A stretch of DNA of 8,613 nucleotides from Christensenellaceae bacterium. GTDB lineage: Bacteria > Bacillota > Clostridia > Christensenellales > SZUA-584. The notes under the pieces are model-generated. The model had not been told where the DNA came from. It worked only from the letters and a program-made list of their open reading frames with translations, and did not search any database. The translations under genes and the position numbers were made by a program. This document shows positions 1-6,429 of this stretch, one piece after another. The DNA lies in contig JAAXZP010000271.1 in the NCBI GenBank assembly GCA_012719815.1, positions 1 through 8,613 of the forward strand. The letters run 5' to 3'. The number at the start of each line of letters is the position of its first letter. Within the stretch, counting starts at the first letter, position 1.

Positions 1-41
1 CACTATACCACAAAATCGCCAAAAGCGCACACCCGCAGCTC

Positions 42-2066
42 TTACGGCGCCAGCAGCTCTCTCGCGATATCAAACTTGACCGGGCCTTCCTCCGTCGCCA
101 CGTCCACCATCACCAGCACCAGCCGGTCGTAATAGCCGTCCAGCCAGTAGCCCGCAAACCACGATATCTCGCGCGACTTGTCGTCGCTCTTCTCCGCGGT
201 GCCTGTCTTGCCCGCTATTTTCACGCCATTCACGCGCGCCCCTTTGCCCGTGCCCTGCTCCACCACGGCCTGCAGCAGCGGCGCCAGCGTGTTCAAGCTG
301 CCCGGCTGCACCGCGCCCTTCACCCACGCGGTGGGCTGCGTCTCGGTCACCGTCACGTAATCCAGCCCTTCCGTCCGGCAGGTTTTCTCCACCAGCACCG
401 GCTGCATGATGTCGCCCGTGCCGTTGGCAAACGCGGTATACATCGCGGCCATCTGCAGCGGCGTCACCAGCAACTCGCCCTGCCCGTAGCCCGAGTCCGC
501 CAGGCGGCTGCGCGTCAATGAGTTGCCCTCGTTGAGTATCTGGGCGGACGCCACCGGCAGGTCAAACGGTACAGCCGACGTCATGCCGATTTTCTCCATG
601 TACGCCGCAAACGGCTCCGCGCCCAGCTTCAGCGCAATGAACGCGAAATAAATGTTGTCCGAGTTAATAAGCCCGTTGCTGAGTTTCAGCGGCGTGCCCG
701 AATCGGAGATGCGCGTGATAGTGCCGCCGTCCCAGCCCGGCTCGGTGGGCAGCCATTTGTTGTCCTCGATCACCCCGTCAAAGGCGGTGTCCGGTGTGAT
801 CGCGCCCGATTCCAGCGCCGCTACCGCGGTAAACGGCTTGATGACGCTGCCCGGCGGGTATTTGCCCTGCGTCGCGCGGGCGAACAGCGGATGGTTGCTC
901 TCCGCAGCCTGCCAAAAGCTCCACGTCTCTTCGGGAACCCCAAACGTAAACAGGTTGTTGTCATACGACGGGTACGTCGCCATCGCTTCCACGTACCCAG
1001 TCTCGGCATCCATCACAACAGCCACGCCCGACTGTTTTTTGGCGTAGTCGAGGTAAGTGCTCAGCGCCTCGTACGCCTTCTTCTGCAGGTCCGGCTTGAT
1101 GGTGAGCCGCAGGTCCTCGCCCTGGCGCTCCTTTTTCTCCCACAGCGTGCGCACGTTGCGGCCCCATCTGTCCCGGATATAGATAATTTTGCCGTCCTCG
1201 CCGGCCAGCTCGTCCTGATACGCCGCCTCCAGGCCGGCTACGCCCACCTTGGGCGAGCCTTCCGGCGCGTCCTTGGGATACCCGAGATACCCGAGTATGT
1301 GCGCCGCGCTTTCGCCCAGCGGATAATCCCGTATCGGCGTATACATTTTGTTGTCCACGCCCAGGCCTTCCACTGCAGATAGGTTCTCCTTCTGCTCGTC
1401 GGTCAGCTTACCGGGCAGGAACCTCGCCAGCACCACGATCTGCGTGCCGCTCTCCGCCGCCTTTTCATATTTTTCAACGATCTCCGCTTCAGTCAGGCCG
1501 GTCACCGGAGCCGCCGCGGCAGCCGCAGCCGCGATGTCCTTCACCTTTTGGGTGTCCAGATACACGGTGTCCGCGTAGGTGTTGCGCGCCATCAGCGTAC
1601 CGTCCGACGCAAATATCTCGCCGCGGGCAGCCTTCAGCGTTTCCACGCGCACGGTGCTGCCCTCTTCCATCTCGGGAAATATCAGCGAATACTCCCAGAG
1701 CACCTTGGCGTCGCCCCCGATGTCGGGCCGCACGGTCAGCTTGTAGTCGTTGGTAAAATCGCCGTAATCTTTTGTCCTGTATGTCGCGGTATAGGTGTAG
1801 ACGCCGTCCTCATCCGGCCCGGAAAGATTGCTGACTTCCACGGACTCCACGCCAAGGCCGGAGAATATCGCCCTGTGCTTGCTCAAAAACGTGTCCTTGT
1901 CCACCCCGGCGTCGGGCGAAACGTATTCCCACATCGCTTCAAAGTCCATCGCCTCAAACGCCTCGATGTAGCCCGATATGTCATGCCGCTCGGGCACAGC
2001 CTGAGCCGTGCACGCAGCCAGCATCAGCACAGCCGCACCCAGAAGCAGCAGTTTGATCCCCCGCAT
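42..2066 (-). CDS. MecA/PbpC-like class B penicillin-binding lipoprotein (D,D-transpeptidase)
   Basis: Predicted 674-residue transpeptidase that cross-links peptidoglycan on the outer face of the membrane. The N-terminus is a lipoprotein signal peptide: basic start, hydrophobic stretch, lipobox LAAC with the lipidated cysteine at residue 19. Residues about 28-135 resemble the NTF2-like MecA_N domain. A dimerisation/allosteric region follows (about 145-320, with an RGEIFASDG motif and a run of eight alanines near 179-186). The transpeptidase domain has all three active-site motifs: SVIK (Ser407), SDN (469-471) and KTGT (620-623). The stretch LADSGYGQGE matches Staphylococcus aureus PBP2a as I remember it, and the length is close to PBP2a and Bacillus subtilis PbpC (about 668). 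I start at 2066 because an upstream in-frame ATG at 2081 overlaps the Shine-Dalgarno GGGAGG, which lies 7 nt before this ATG. It is a single-gene unit with its own promoter. The family is firm; beta-lactam resistance cannot be inferred. Confidence 0.95.
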   Translation of the reverse strand: MRGIKLLLLGAAVLMLAACTAQAVPERHDISGYIEAFEAMDFEAMWEYVSPDAGVDKDTFLSKHRAIFSGLGVESVEVSNLSGPDEDGVYTYTATYRTKDYGDFTNDYKLTVRPDIGGDAKVLWEYSLIFPEMEEGSTVRVETLKAARGEIFASDGTLMARNTYADTVYLDTQKVKDIAAAAAAAAPVTGLTEAEIVEKYEKAAESGTQIVVLARFLPGKLTDEQKENLSAVEGLGVDNKMYTPIRDYPLGESAAHILGYLGYPKDAPEGSPKVGVAGLEAAYQDELAGEDGKIIYIRDRWGRNVRTLWEKKERQGEDLRLTIKPDLQKKAYEALSTYLDYAKKQSGVAVVMDAETGYVEAMATYPSYDNNLFTFGVPEETWSFWQAAESNHPLFARATQGKYPPGSVIKPFTAVAALESGAITPDTAFDGVIEDNKWLPTEPGWDGGTITRISDSGTPLKLSNGLINSDNIYFAFIALKLGAEPFAAYMEKIGMTSAVPFDLPVASAQILNEGNSLTRSRLADSGYGQGELLVTPLQMAAMYTAFANGTGDIMQPVLVEKTCRTEGLDYVTVTETQPTAWVKGAVQPGSLNTLAPLLQAVVEQGTGKGARVNGVKIAGKTGTAEKSDDKSREISWFAGYWLDGYYDRLVLVMVDVATEEGPVKFDIARELLAP

Positions 2067-2073
2067 AACAAAA

Positions 2074-2079
2074 CCTCCC
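2074..2079 (-). promoter_or_regulatory. Shine-Dalgarno site that decides the PBP start
   Basis: On the minus strand GGGAGG is followed by 7 nt (TTTTGTT) and then ATG at 2066. The alternative in-frame ATG at 2081 shares its G with this site and has no Shine-Dalgarno of its own, so the shorter protein (674 rather than 679 residues) is preferred. Confidence 0.85.
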
Positions 2080-2137
2080 ATTGGCGCCGGTCTAAAAACC
2101 GCATTTCCTGCTCAATCACGCCAACTCATCAAGTTGC

Positions 2138-2167
2138 ATTATACTACGGCCCCTTTGCATCAGGCAA
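2138..2167 (-). promoter_or_regulatory. Sigma-A-type promoter of the penicillin-binding protein gene
   Basis: The minus strand carries a perfect -10 TATAAT (2143-2138). Eighteen bases upstream is TTGCCT (2167-2162), a 4/6 match to the -35 consensus. Transcription would start near 2131, giving a leader of about 65 nt. Early in that leader is a small 5-bp hairpin (CAACT/AGTTG, 2122-2136). Confidence 0.7.
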
Positions 2168-2180
2168 ACCGCGGCAAACC
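2163..2180. repeat. Direct repeat GGCAAACC x2 with exact 10-bp period over the PBP -35
   Basis: The plus strand reads GGCAAACC at 2163-2170 and again at 2173-2180 (GGTTTGCC twice on the coding strand). The copies are one helical turn apart. The promoter-proximal copy overlaps the -35 hexamer. This is a plausible binding site for a regulator that uses direct repeats, but it is short enough to be chance. Confidence 0.4.
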
Positions 2181-2240
2181 TTTTTCACGAATGGCGGCCC
2201 CTGCCTGTTAAGTCACGGACAGCCCCACGCAAAAAGGCAT

Positions 2241-2277
2241 AAAAACGCCCCGCCGCCTTAATATAAGCAGGCGGGGC
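2241..2277 (-). terminator. Intrinsic terminator of the sua5-ywlE operon
   Basis: On the minus strand GCCCCGCC (2277-2270) pairs perfectly with GGCGGGGC (2254-2247). Inside the loop a second short stem (CTTA/TAAG around ATA) can form. The stem is followed by GTTTTT (2246-2241). It lies about 50 nt after the ywlE stop codon. The U-tract exists only on the minus strand, so it acts in that direction. Confidence 0.9.
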
Positions 2278-2326
2278 ATATTCAGCGTTATTGGGCAAGC
2301 CTTTCCGACCGCCGTATATATCTATT

Positions 2327-2836
2327 TCATCCTTCCTTTTCGATTCTCTTCAAATTCAATCCTTCTTTTTCGATTCTCTTCAAAGCCCGTCTCACCGCAT
2401 CCGCGATCTGGTCCCGCGCCATGCGGTATTTTTCCACCGATTCGCGGTACGGGTCCATGATGTCATATGTGTTTTCGCCCGGGTATCCGTCCACACCCGC
2501 CGCAAACCCCAGCAGCGTGTGCATCTTGTGCTCCGCTTCCGGAGCCATCGCTTCCATCTCTTCGATATGCCGCGCTTCCATCGCCAGAATCAGGTCAGCC
2601 CAGCGCGCCGTTTCCTTGTCAAACTGCCGCGCACCGTGCTTTTCCAGGCTCAGATTCAGCTCCTCCATCACCATTTTCGCTTCCGGAGTTGCCGGCTCGC
2701 CCTCGCACGCAAACGTGCCGGCCGATCTGAATGCCATATCTTTTAAGTGAGTACTTCGGCCTGCTGCATCCTCAGCCAGTTCTTCCGCCATGGGACTTCT
2801 GCATGTGTTGCCAGTACACACGAAAAGGACGTTCAT
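2327..2836 (-). CDS. ywlE: Low-molecular-weight phosphatase, YwlE-type (probable protein-arginine phosphatase)
   Basis: A 169-residue cytoplasmic phosphatase of the low-molecular-weight protein tyrosine phosphatase family. The P-loop C7-TGNTC-R13-S14 starts at residue 7, and the general-acid Asp-Pro pair is at 128-129 (MDPY). Thr at P-loop position 11 is the feature that in B. subtilis YwlE favours phospho-arginine over phospho-tyrosine, so arginine phosphatase activity (reversal of McsB marking) is the better guess. No mcsB is in the window to confirm it. The gene follows sua5 after 19 nt, and the sua5 TAG stop overlaps the AGGAGG ribosome site. That site is unusually far from the ATG (about 13-15 nt). 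The last 18 residues are two copies of LKRIEKEG separated by LN, from a 30-bp tandem duplication. Confidence 0.93.
   Translation of the reverse strand: MNVLFVCTGNTCRSPMAEELAEDAAGRSTHLKDMAFRSAGTFACEGEPATPEAKMVMEELNLSLEKHGARQFDKETARWADLILAMEARHIEEMEAMAPEAEHKMHTLLGFAAGVDGYPGENTYDIMDPYRESVEKYRMARDQIADAVRRALKRIEKEGLNLKRIEKEG
2331..2384 (-). repeat. 30-bp tandem duplication at the 3' end of ywlE
   Basis: The first unit at 2331-2360 is repeated at 2361-2384 (24 bases of the second copy) with one mismatch (CCTTCC versus CCTTCT) before the similarity ends. The unit length is a multiple of three. It therefore adds ten residues and yields the doubled LKRIEKEG tail without changing frame. Confidence 0.9.
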
Positions 2837-2855
2837 GACTTTGCTTTTTCTCCTC

Positions 2856-3881
2856 CTATACTCTCACTATATTATATGCTGCCGCTTTGTAAACCCTGTT
2901 CATCACGGCAAAACCGATGCCTTCCTTGGGCACCGCTTCAAACAATATGCTGGTGTATCCTGCCGCATCCGCATCGCGCAGCAGGGCGTAAAGACTTTTC
3001 GCAACGCCACGCAGATCCTCGATGCTTCCGGTTACCGCCACATCGCGGCGGCCGTAAAACCGTTTGTGCTCCTTGGCCGCCATCACCAGCGGCTTTTCAC
3101 CCTTTTTCAAATCCTTGTCGTAGAGATATTTGATTGCTTCCGCCACCGAAGCCGTATCGCCTTCCACCACCACCATGGACGCAGCGGGCGCATAATGACG
3201 GTATTTCATGCCGGGCGCCGCCGGACGCCCTTCCTCCATCGGCGAAAACGCGCGCGCACACTCCACCGGCCCTATCACTTCTTCCAGCATGTCCTGCGTC
3301 ACCGCGCCGGGCCGCAGTATGATAGGCGTTTCGCGGGTCATATCCACCACGGTGGATTCCACGCCGACGTTGCACTCGCCCGCATCCAGTATCAAAAGGT
3401 CTTCCCCAAAGTCGCTTGCGACATGCGCCGCACTGGTGGGGCTGGGGCTGCCCGATTTGTTCGCGCTGGGCGCCGCCAGAGGCACGCCCGCGGCGGATAT
3501 CAGCGCCAGCGCCACGTCGCAGTCCGGCATGCGTATGCCGACGGTATCAAGGCCCGCCGTCACGCCATCAGGCACCGCACCGCGGCTTTTCAGCACCATC
3601 GTCAGCGGCCCCGGCCAAAATTTTTCTGCCCGCCGTTCCGCTTTTTCGTCAAATTCCGCCAGGTTTTTTGCCATTGGAACGCTGTCGACATGCACAATCA
3701 GCGGGTTATCCTGCGGGCGTCCCTTAAGCGCAAAAATGCCTGCCACCGCCTTTTTGTCAAACGCGTTGGCCGCAAGGCCATAAACCGTTTCCGTCGGCAT
3801 TGCCACCAGCCTGCCGTTTCTGATGGCCTGTGCCGCCCGCAATATATAATCGTGATGGTTTTCGTCAATCTCAAGTATCAT
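2856..3881 (-). CDS. sua5 (ywlC): L-threonylcarbamoyladenylate synthase, long Sua5 form
   Basis: Makes threonylcarbamoyl-AMP from threonine, bicarbonate and ATP, the first step of t6A modification at position 37 of ANN-decoding tRNAs; cytoplasmic. With the chosen start the protein has 341 residues. The N-terminal TsaC/YrdC catalytic domain (about 8-195) carries PTETVYGL (29-36), KGRPQDNP (53-60), FWPGPLT (88-94), APSANKSG (137-144) and GVESTVVD (173-180). A linker with PGMKYRHYAP (223-232) leads to the C-terminal Sua5 domain (about 240-341), so this is the two-domain form. An in-frame TTG at 3920 would add 13 residues, but it coincides with the -35 hexamer of a good promoter, and family proteins begin near the ATG at 3881. 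No Shine-Dalgarno precedes that ATG at normal distance. The gene is co-transcribed with ywlE. Confidence 0.96.
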   Translation of the reverse strand: MILEIDENHHDYILRAAQAIRNGRLVAMPTETVYGLAANAFDKKAVAGIFALKGRPQDNPLIVHVDSVPMAKNLAEFDEKAERRAEKFWPGPLTMVLKSRGAVPDGVTAGLDTVGIRMPDCDVALALISAAGVPLAAPSANKSGSPSPTSAAHVASDFGEDLLILDAGECNVGVESTVVDMTRETPIILRPGAVTQDMLEEVIGPVECARAFSPMEEGRPAAPGMKYRHYAPAASMVVVEGDTASVAEAIKYLYDKDLKKGEKPLVMAAKEHKRFYGRRDVAVTGSIEDLRGVAKSLYALLRDADAAGYTSILFEAVPKEGIGFAVMNRVYKAAAYNIVRV

Positions 3882-3891
3882 TTGATTATTT

Positions 3892-3920
3892 ATTTTACAT
3901 CCTGTACCAGCAAAAATCAA
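3892..3920 (-). promoter_or_regulatory. Sigma-A-type promoter of sua5-ywlE, giving a near-leaderless mRNA
   Basis: Minus strand: -35 TTGATT (3920-3915), a 17-base spacer, and -10 TAAAAT (3897-3892). Only 10 bases separate the -10 from the sua5 ATG at 3881. Transcription starting 6-9 bases after the -10 would therefore leave a 5' leader of about 1-4 nt. Confidence 0.7.
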
Positions 3921-3929
3921 TGGACACCG

Positions 3930-3956
3930 AAAAAAGGCCCTGGAATCAGGCTTTTT
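3930..3956 (-). terminator. Intrinsic terminator of the homocysteine operon
   Basis: Minus strand: AAAAAG then CCTG, a 4-nt loop ATTC, CAGG, a short bulge, then CTTTTTT (ending at 3930). The stem is A/T-flanked with a 1-2 base bulge and ends in a run of six T. It lies 110 bases after the UPF0280 stop and just upstream of the sua5 promoter. The flanking A and T runs could let it work weakly in the other direction too. Confidence 0.65.
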
Positions 3957-4065
3957 CAGCCTTCACTGCTCCGGTAACCCCTGTTTCCGCCGCTTCTTCT
4001 TTTGCATATGATGTGTTTCCCGGTTTGCAAAGCGCTATTTTGCAGACTGCAGGGGCTGCCTTACC

Positions 4066-4797
4066 TCAAAGCGCCTTTAAGCGGATGTCCCCCACGGCGC
4101 CGCACACCTCGCCCACTATGGCCACCGCGCCGATGACGCCGGGCACCTCAATAATGAGTTCCAGCGCACGGGAAATATCGTCCGCGGATTTCAGCTCGTT
4201 GCCCAGCCGCGTGGCGCAGGCGTCCGCCAGGCACGCGTCTGCCGACACCACCACCGCCGCGTCCGCCCTGCCGAAGCTCAGCGACGGCCCGATCGTGCCG
4301 GAAGACGTGCATATTGAAACCGGCCCCGGCTGCATTTCCAGCCCCAGCTTCAGGGAAAGCGGACTGCGCCCGGCATATATCGCCACTGTCCGCGCGGCAT
4401 CCGCCTTCATGAATATGTCGCCGCCGTTCTCGACGATCACTTCTCTGGAATATTTTAGTATTTTCCGGCCCACATGCGCGGAAAACGCGCCTGCCACCGC
4501 AGCCATCGGCCCCACGCCGGCCGCCCTGGACGCGCGGCACATGTCCACCGCCACAGCGGGCGCGCCCGGCAGCGGGTCCAGCGGGACAAGGCTGTCCTTA
4601 AACGCCGGATGCCGGGCAATGTACGCGTCCAGCTCATGCCGAAGCGCCACCACCGCATCCAGCGCGACACGCTCCATCACGCTGTCCGCGCAGATAAATA
4701 GTTCCGTCTCCTGATAGGCGACGCGCCAGCTTGCCATGCGGCCTGCAATCAGCCGCCGGTATTCGTTGCGGTTGTCGTACTCAGAGAACGGCGTCAT
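4066..4797 (-). CDS. UPF0280 / COG2122 ApbE-like protein, third gene of the homocysteine module
   Basis: A 243-residue protein of the UPF0280 (COG2122) family, distantly related to the ApbE flavin transferase fold. Recognisable conserved segments are GVGPMAAVAG (94-103), ENGGD (123-127) and SSGTIGPSLSFGRADA (165-180), followed by ADACATRLGN. No signal peptide or membrane segment is evident. From memory of the literature, the Methanosarcina acetivorans homologue MA1715 aids sulfide assimilation, and COG2122 genes in Desulfovibrio are needed for homocysteine synthesis along with DUF39 and NIL/ferredoxin genes; its chemistry is not settled. Here it directly follows those two partners and overlaps the ferredoxin gene by 17 bp, so translation is probably coupled. 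The site before ATG 4797 is weak (AAGAG). An alternative ATG at 4737, with GCAGG upstream, would lose 20 residues. Confidence 0.88.
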   Translation of the reverse strand: MTPFSEYDNRNEYRRLIAGRMASWRVAYQETELFICADSVMERVALDAVVALRHELDAYIARHPAFKDSLVPLDPLPGAPAVAVDMCRASRAAGVGPMAAVAGAFSAHVGRKILKYSREVIVENGGDIFMKADAARTVAIYAGRSPLSLKLGLEMQPGPVSICTSSGTIGPSLSFGRADAAVVVSADACLADACATRLGNELKSADDISRALELIIEVPGVIGAVAIVGEVCGAVGDIRLKAL

Positions 4798-5203
4798 CGA
4801 AGCTCTTGATCGCCCGCGCGGGGCAGGCCCGCACGCAGTGCCCGCACAGCAGGCAGGCGTCCATGTCAAACTCCAGCTCCCACGTCTCTTTGTTCATCAC
4901 CAGCGCGCCGGACGGGCATACCGCCGTGCACGCGCCGCAGTTGATGCACTTTTCCTCGTCATGTATCACGCTGTCGGTATACACCTTCACCTGGATGCCC
5001 TCTTTCTCAAGATACGCAAGGCTCCTGTCCAGATCCTCGCCCTGGCCTTTAAGCTCCATCATCATGGTGCCCGTCTTGCCGGGCGATATGTACGCCTTGA
5101 GTATGTTGAACGACAGGTTGTACTTCACCAGATTGGTGACCACCGGCTTATCCGCCTTTTCCGGCGGGAACAACAGCCCCACCTTGATTTTCTTTTCTCC
5201 CAT
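4781..5203 (-). CDS. NIL-domain ferredoxin with two [4Fe-4S] clusters, homocysteine module
   Basis: A 140-residue cytoplasmic protein. Residues 1-80 form a NIL-type domain, a small ACT-like fold also found at the end of methionine ABC-transporter ATPases. Residues 82-135 form a bacterial-type ferredoxin with cluster-binding cysteines at 86, 89, 92, 96 (CINCGACTAVCP) and 117, 120, 123, 127 (CLLCGHCVRACP). The known partner of DUF39 proteins has this architecture (MA1822 in Methanosarcina) and is thought to supply electrons or handle sulfur for homocysteine formation. The ATG lies 2 nt after the DUF39 stop, with AGGAGG inside the end of that gene, so co-expression is very likely. The family and context are firm; the exact electron or sulfur transfer role is inference. 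Confidence 0.93.
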   Translation of the reverse strand: MGEKKIKVGLLFPPEKADKPVVTNLVKYNLSFNILKAYISPGKTGTMMMELKGQGEDLDRSLAYLEKEGIQVKVYTDSVIHDEEKCINCGACTAVCPSGALVMNKETWELEFDMDACLLCGHCVRACPARAIKSFDDAVL

Positions 5204-5205
5204 GT

Positions 5206-6366
5206 TTACAGCCTCCTGTCCGCATCCAGGCCTTTGAACGTGTCCCGATACGGCAGCTTCGCCGCGGGCGCCGTCATCACAAACGAGCCGTCCAGCAGCT
5301 TGCTTTTCAATTCCTGCGCGATCTTGCGCGCCTTGTACAGGCTGGAAAGCGGCGCAGTGCGCACCTTTCTGCCGCCCAGCTCCACCTCGCCGGAGCGCAG
5401 CTGCGCGTACGTCACCAGCTTCAAAGCCTTTTTGTTGCGCGTGCTGATGCCGTAGTCATATATGTAAGTATACAGACGGTCGTTGGGCACCGCCAGATCC
5501 GCCATCATGTCCTCGTCGATCACGGGTATCGGTACGCCAATGCCCACATACAGCGTGCAGCCGTAGCCGTCAAACGTGGCCGCCTTGATATACTCGCTCT
5601 TCATGCCCTTCATGTCGCCGACCAGCGCCAGCGTGTAGCCGGAATACAGCATCTCGCCGTTCGGCAGCTGCTCCGCTTTGTTCACCGCCTGCGTGCCCTC
5701 AAACACCACGTAGCCCTCGCCGCCGCACAGGAACACGCGCGTGCCGATGCCGATGGTGCGCAGCTTGGGGTCCTTCAAAAGCGGGGACAGCTCGCCCGAA
5801 GTAGAATACGTCACGTTGCCCATGTTGGGCAGCAGCGTACCCATGTAGGTGCGCTTGGTCCTGTTGGTGGAATTCGTGGCGGCGCTGTAGTTCTGATACG
5901 CGTTGCGCGGGTTGAAAAGATACGCCTGGTTGAGATCCGCCAGCGTGATTTTGGTGTGCACCTCGGTGCGCGTATAGCAGTCGGTGCCGGAAGACAGCGC
6001 ATGCAGCTCGATCTCCTTGCCCGCAATCAGGTCTTCGATTACGTGTGCGCCGCCGTACTCGATGCCGGTGGTCTTGCCGGCCTGCGTCGCGCCAATAAAC
6101 GTGTCCACCGCAGCGAGGCCGCCGTACGCCTCCACGCCGTTCAGCGTGATCTGGCTCATGCGGATGGGCGGCTCCGAATGCCCGAAGTTGAGTATCGCGC
6201 CGGACGAGCACATCGCGCCGAACGTCGCGCAGGTCACCACGTCGATTTGCTCCGCGCACTTTTTCACGCCCTGCTCCGCCGCCATCCTCACCGCTTCCTC
6301 GGCGGTAAACACCACAGCCTTGCCCTTTTTCAGCTTCTCATTGATTTCCTCGATTGTCCTTACCAC
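5206..6366 (-). CDS. Homocysteine biosynthesis protein (DUF39 / HcyBio, COG1900)
   Basis: A 386-residue protein of the DUF39/COG1900 family, which forms homocysteine from aspartate semialdehyde and reduced sulfur in anaerobes, bypassing O-acylhomoserine. With the chosen start, cysteines fall at 46 and 53 (CATFGAMCSSGA) and at 130 (GTDCYTRTEV). Cys53 and Cys130 match within one position the two cysteines I recall as essential in Methanosarcina MA1821 (54 and 131). Other conserved-looking segments are FGHSEPPIRM and VFLCGGEGYVVFEGTQ. I start at GTG 6366 because GGAGG lies 6 nt upstream and the resulting VRTIEEINEKLKKG start matches the family. The ATG at 6438 would add 24 unrelated residues and lies upstream of the likely transcription start (about 6423). 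First gene of a three-gene operon; an inverted repeat in its leader may serve in regulation. Confidence 0.93.
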   Translation of the reverse strand: MVRTIEEINEKLKKGKAVVFTAEEAVRMAAEQGVKKCAEQIDVVTCATFGAMCSSGAILNFGHSEPPIRMSQITLNGVEAYGGLAAVDTFIGATQAGKTTGIEYGGAHVIEDLIAGKEIELHALSSGTDCYTRTEVHTKITLADLNQAYLFNPRNAYQNYSAATNSTNRTKRTYMGTLLPNMGNVTYSTSGELSPLLKDPKLRTIGIGTRVFLCGGEGYVVFEGTQAVNKAEQLPNGEMLYSGYTLALVGDMKGMKSEYIKAATFDGYGCTLYVGIGVPIPVIDEDMMADLAVPNDRLYTYIYDYGISTRNKKALKLVTYAQLRSGEVELGGRKVRTAPLSSLYKARKIAQELKSKLLDGSFVMTAPAAKLPYRDTFKGLDADRRL

Positions 6367-6372
6367 AGTCCG

Positions 6373-6377
6373 CCTCC
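6373..6377 (-). promoter_or_regulatory. Shine-Dalgarno site that selects the GTG start of the DUF39 gene
   Basis: On the minus strand GGAGG is followed by six bases (CGGACT) and then GTG at 6366. No comparable site precedes the upstream in-frame ATGs. Confidence 0.8.
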
Positions 6378-6388
6378 GACTATATCCC

Positions 6389-6406
6389 GTCCACAGCGTT
6401 GTGAAC
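6389..6406. promoter_or_regulatory. Inverted repeat in the leader of the homocysteine operon
   Basis: The arms GTCCACA (6389-6395) and TGTGAAC (6400-6406) enclose a 4-base loop. As RNA on the minus strand this makes a 7-bp hairpin with one G-U pair. It lies between the promoter and the ribosome site, 11 bases before GGAGG. It could be a DNA operator or an RNA hairpin that modulates initiation. It is too small to be a known SAM or T-box riboswitch. Confidence 0.5.
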
Positions 6407-6429
6407 ATATAAAAATTTCGTATTCTGTC

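Noticed and set aside
1..41. Tail downstream of the PBP stop at the left edge
   Set aside because: Only 41 bases are available. A TATAGT-like hexamer is present on the minus strand but without a supporting -35, so I do not call a promoter.
1548..2261. A 237-codon plus-strand open frame over the 5' end of the PBP gene and its promoter
   Set aside because: It would read through the PBP lipoprotein signal region and promoter in antisense, has a His/Arg-rich composition, and shows no recognisable motif.
2790..3977. A 395-codon open frame on the plus strand, antisense to sua5
   Set aside because: It is rich in Arg and His with no domain, covers the whole of sua5 in reverse, and is explained by the GC-rich third-position bias of sua5.
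3960..4004. A 14-codon minus-strand open frame (MQKKKRRKQGLPEQ) between UPF0280 and sua5
   Set aside because: It is very basic and has no Shine-Dalgarno, and it lies in the untranslated tail before the operon terminator; most likely chance.
4026..4051. TGCAAA-N7-TTTGCA inverted repeat and TGCAGACTGCA palindrome just after the UPF0280 stop
   Set aside because: They overlap, are weak as hairpins and are not followed by a U-tract. The more convincing terminator lies further downstream at 3930-3956.
6389..6423. Possible SAM or T-box riboswitch in the homocysteine operon leader
   Set aside because: The leader is only about 57 nt with one 7-bp hairpin and has no T-box sequence, no kink-turn and no terminator, so it is too small for either class.
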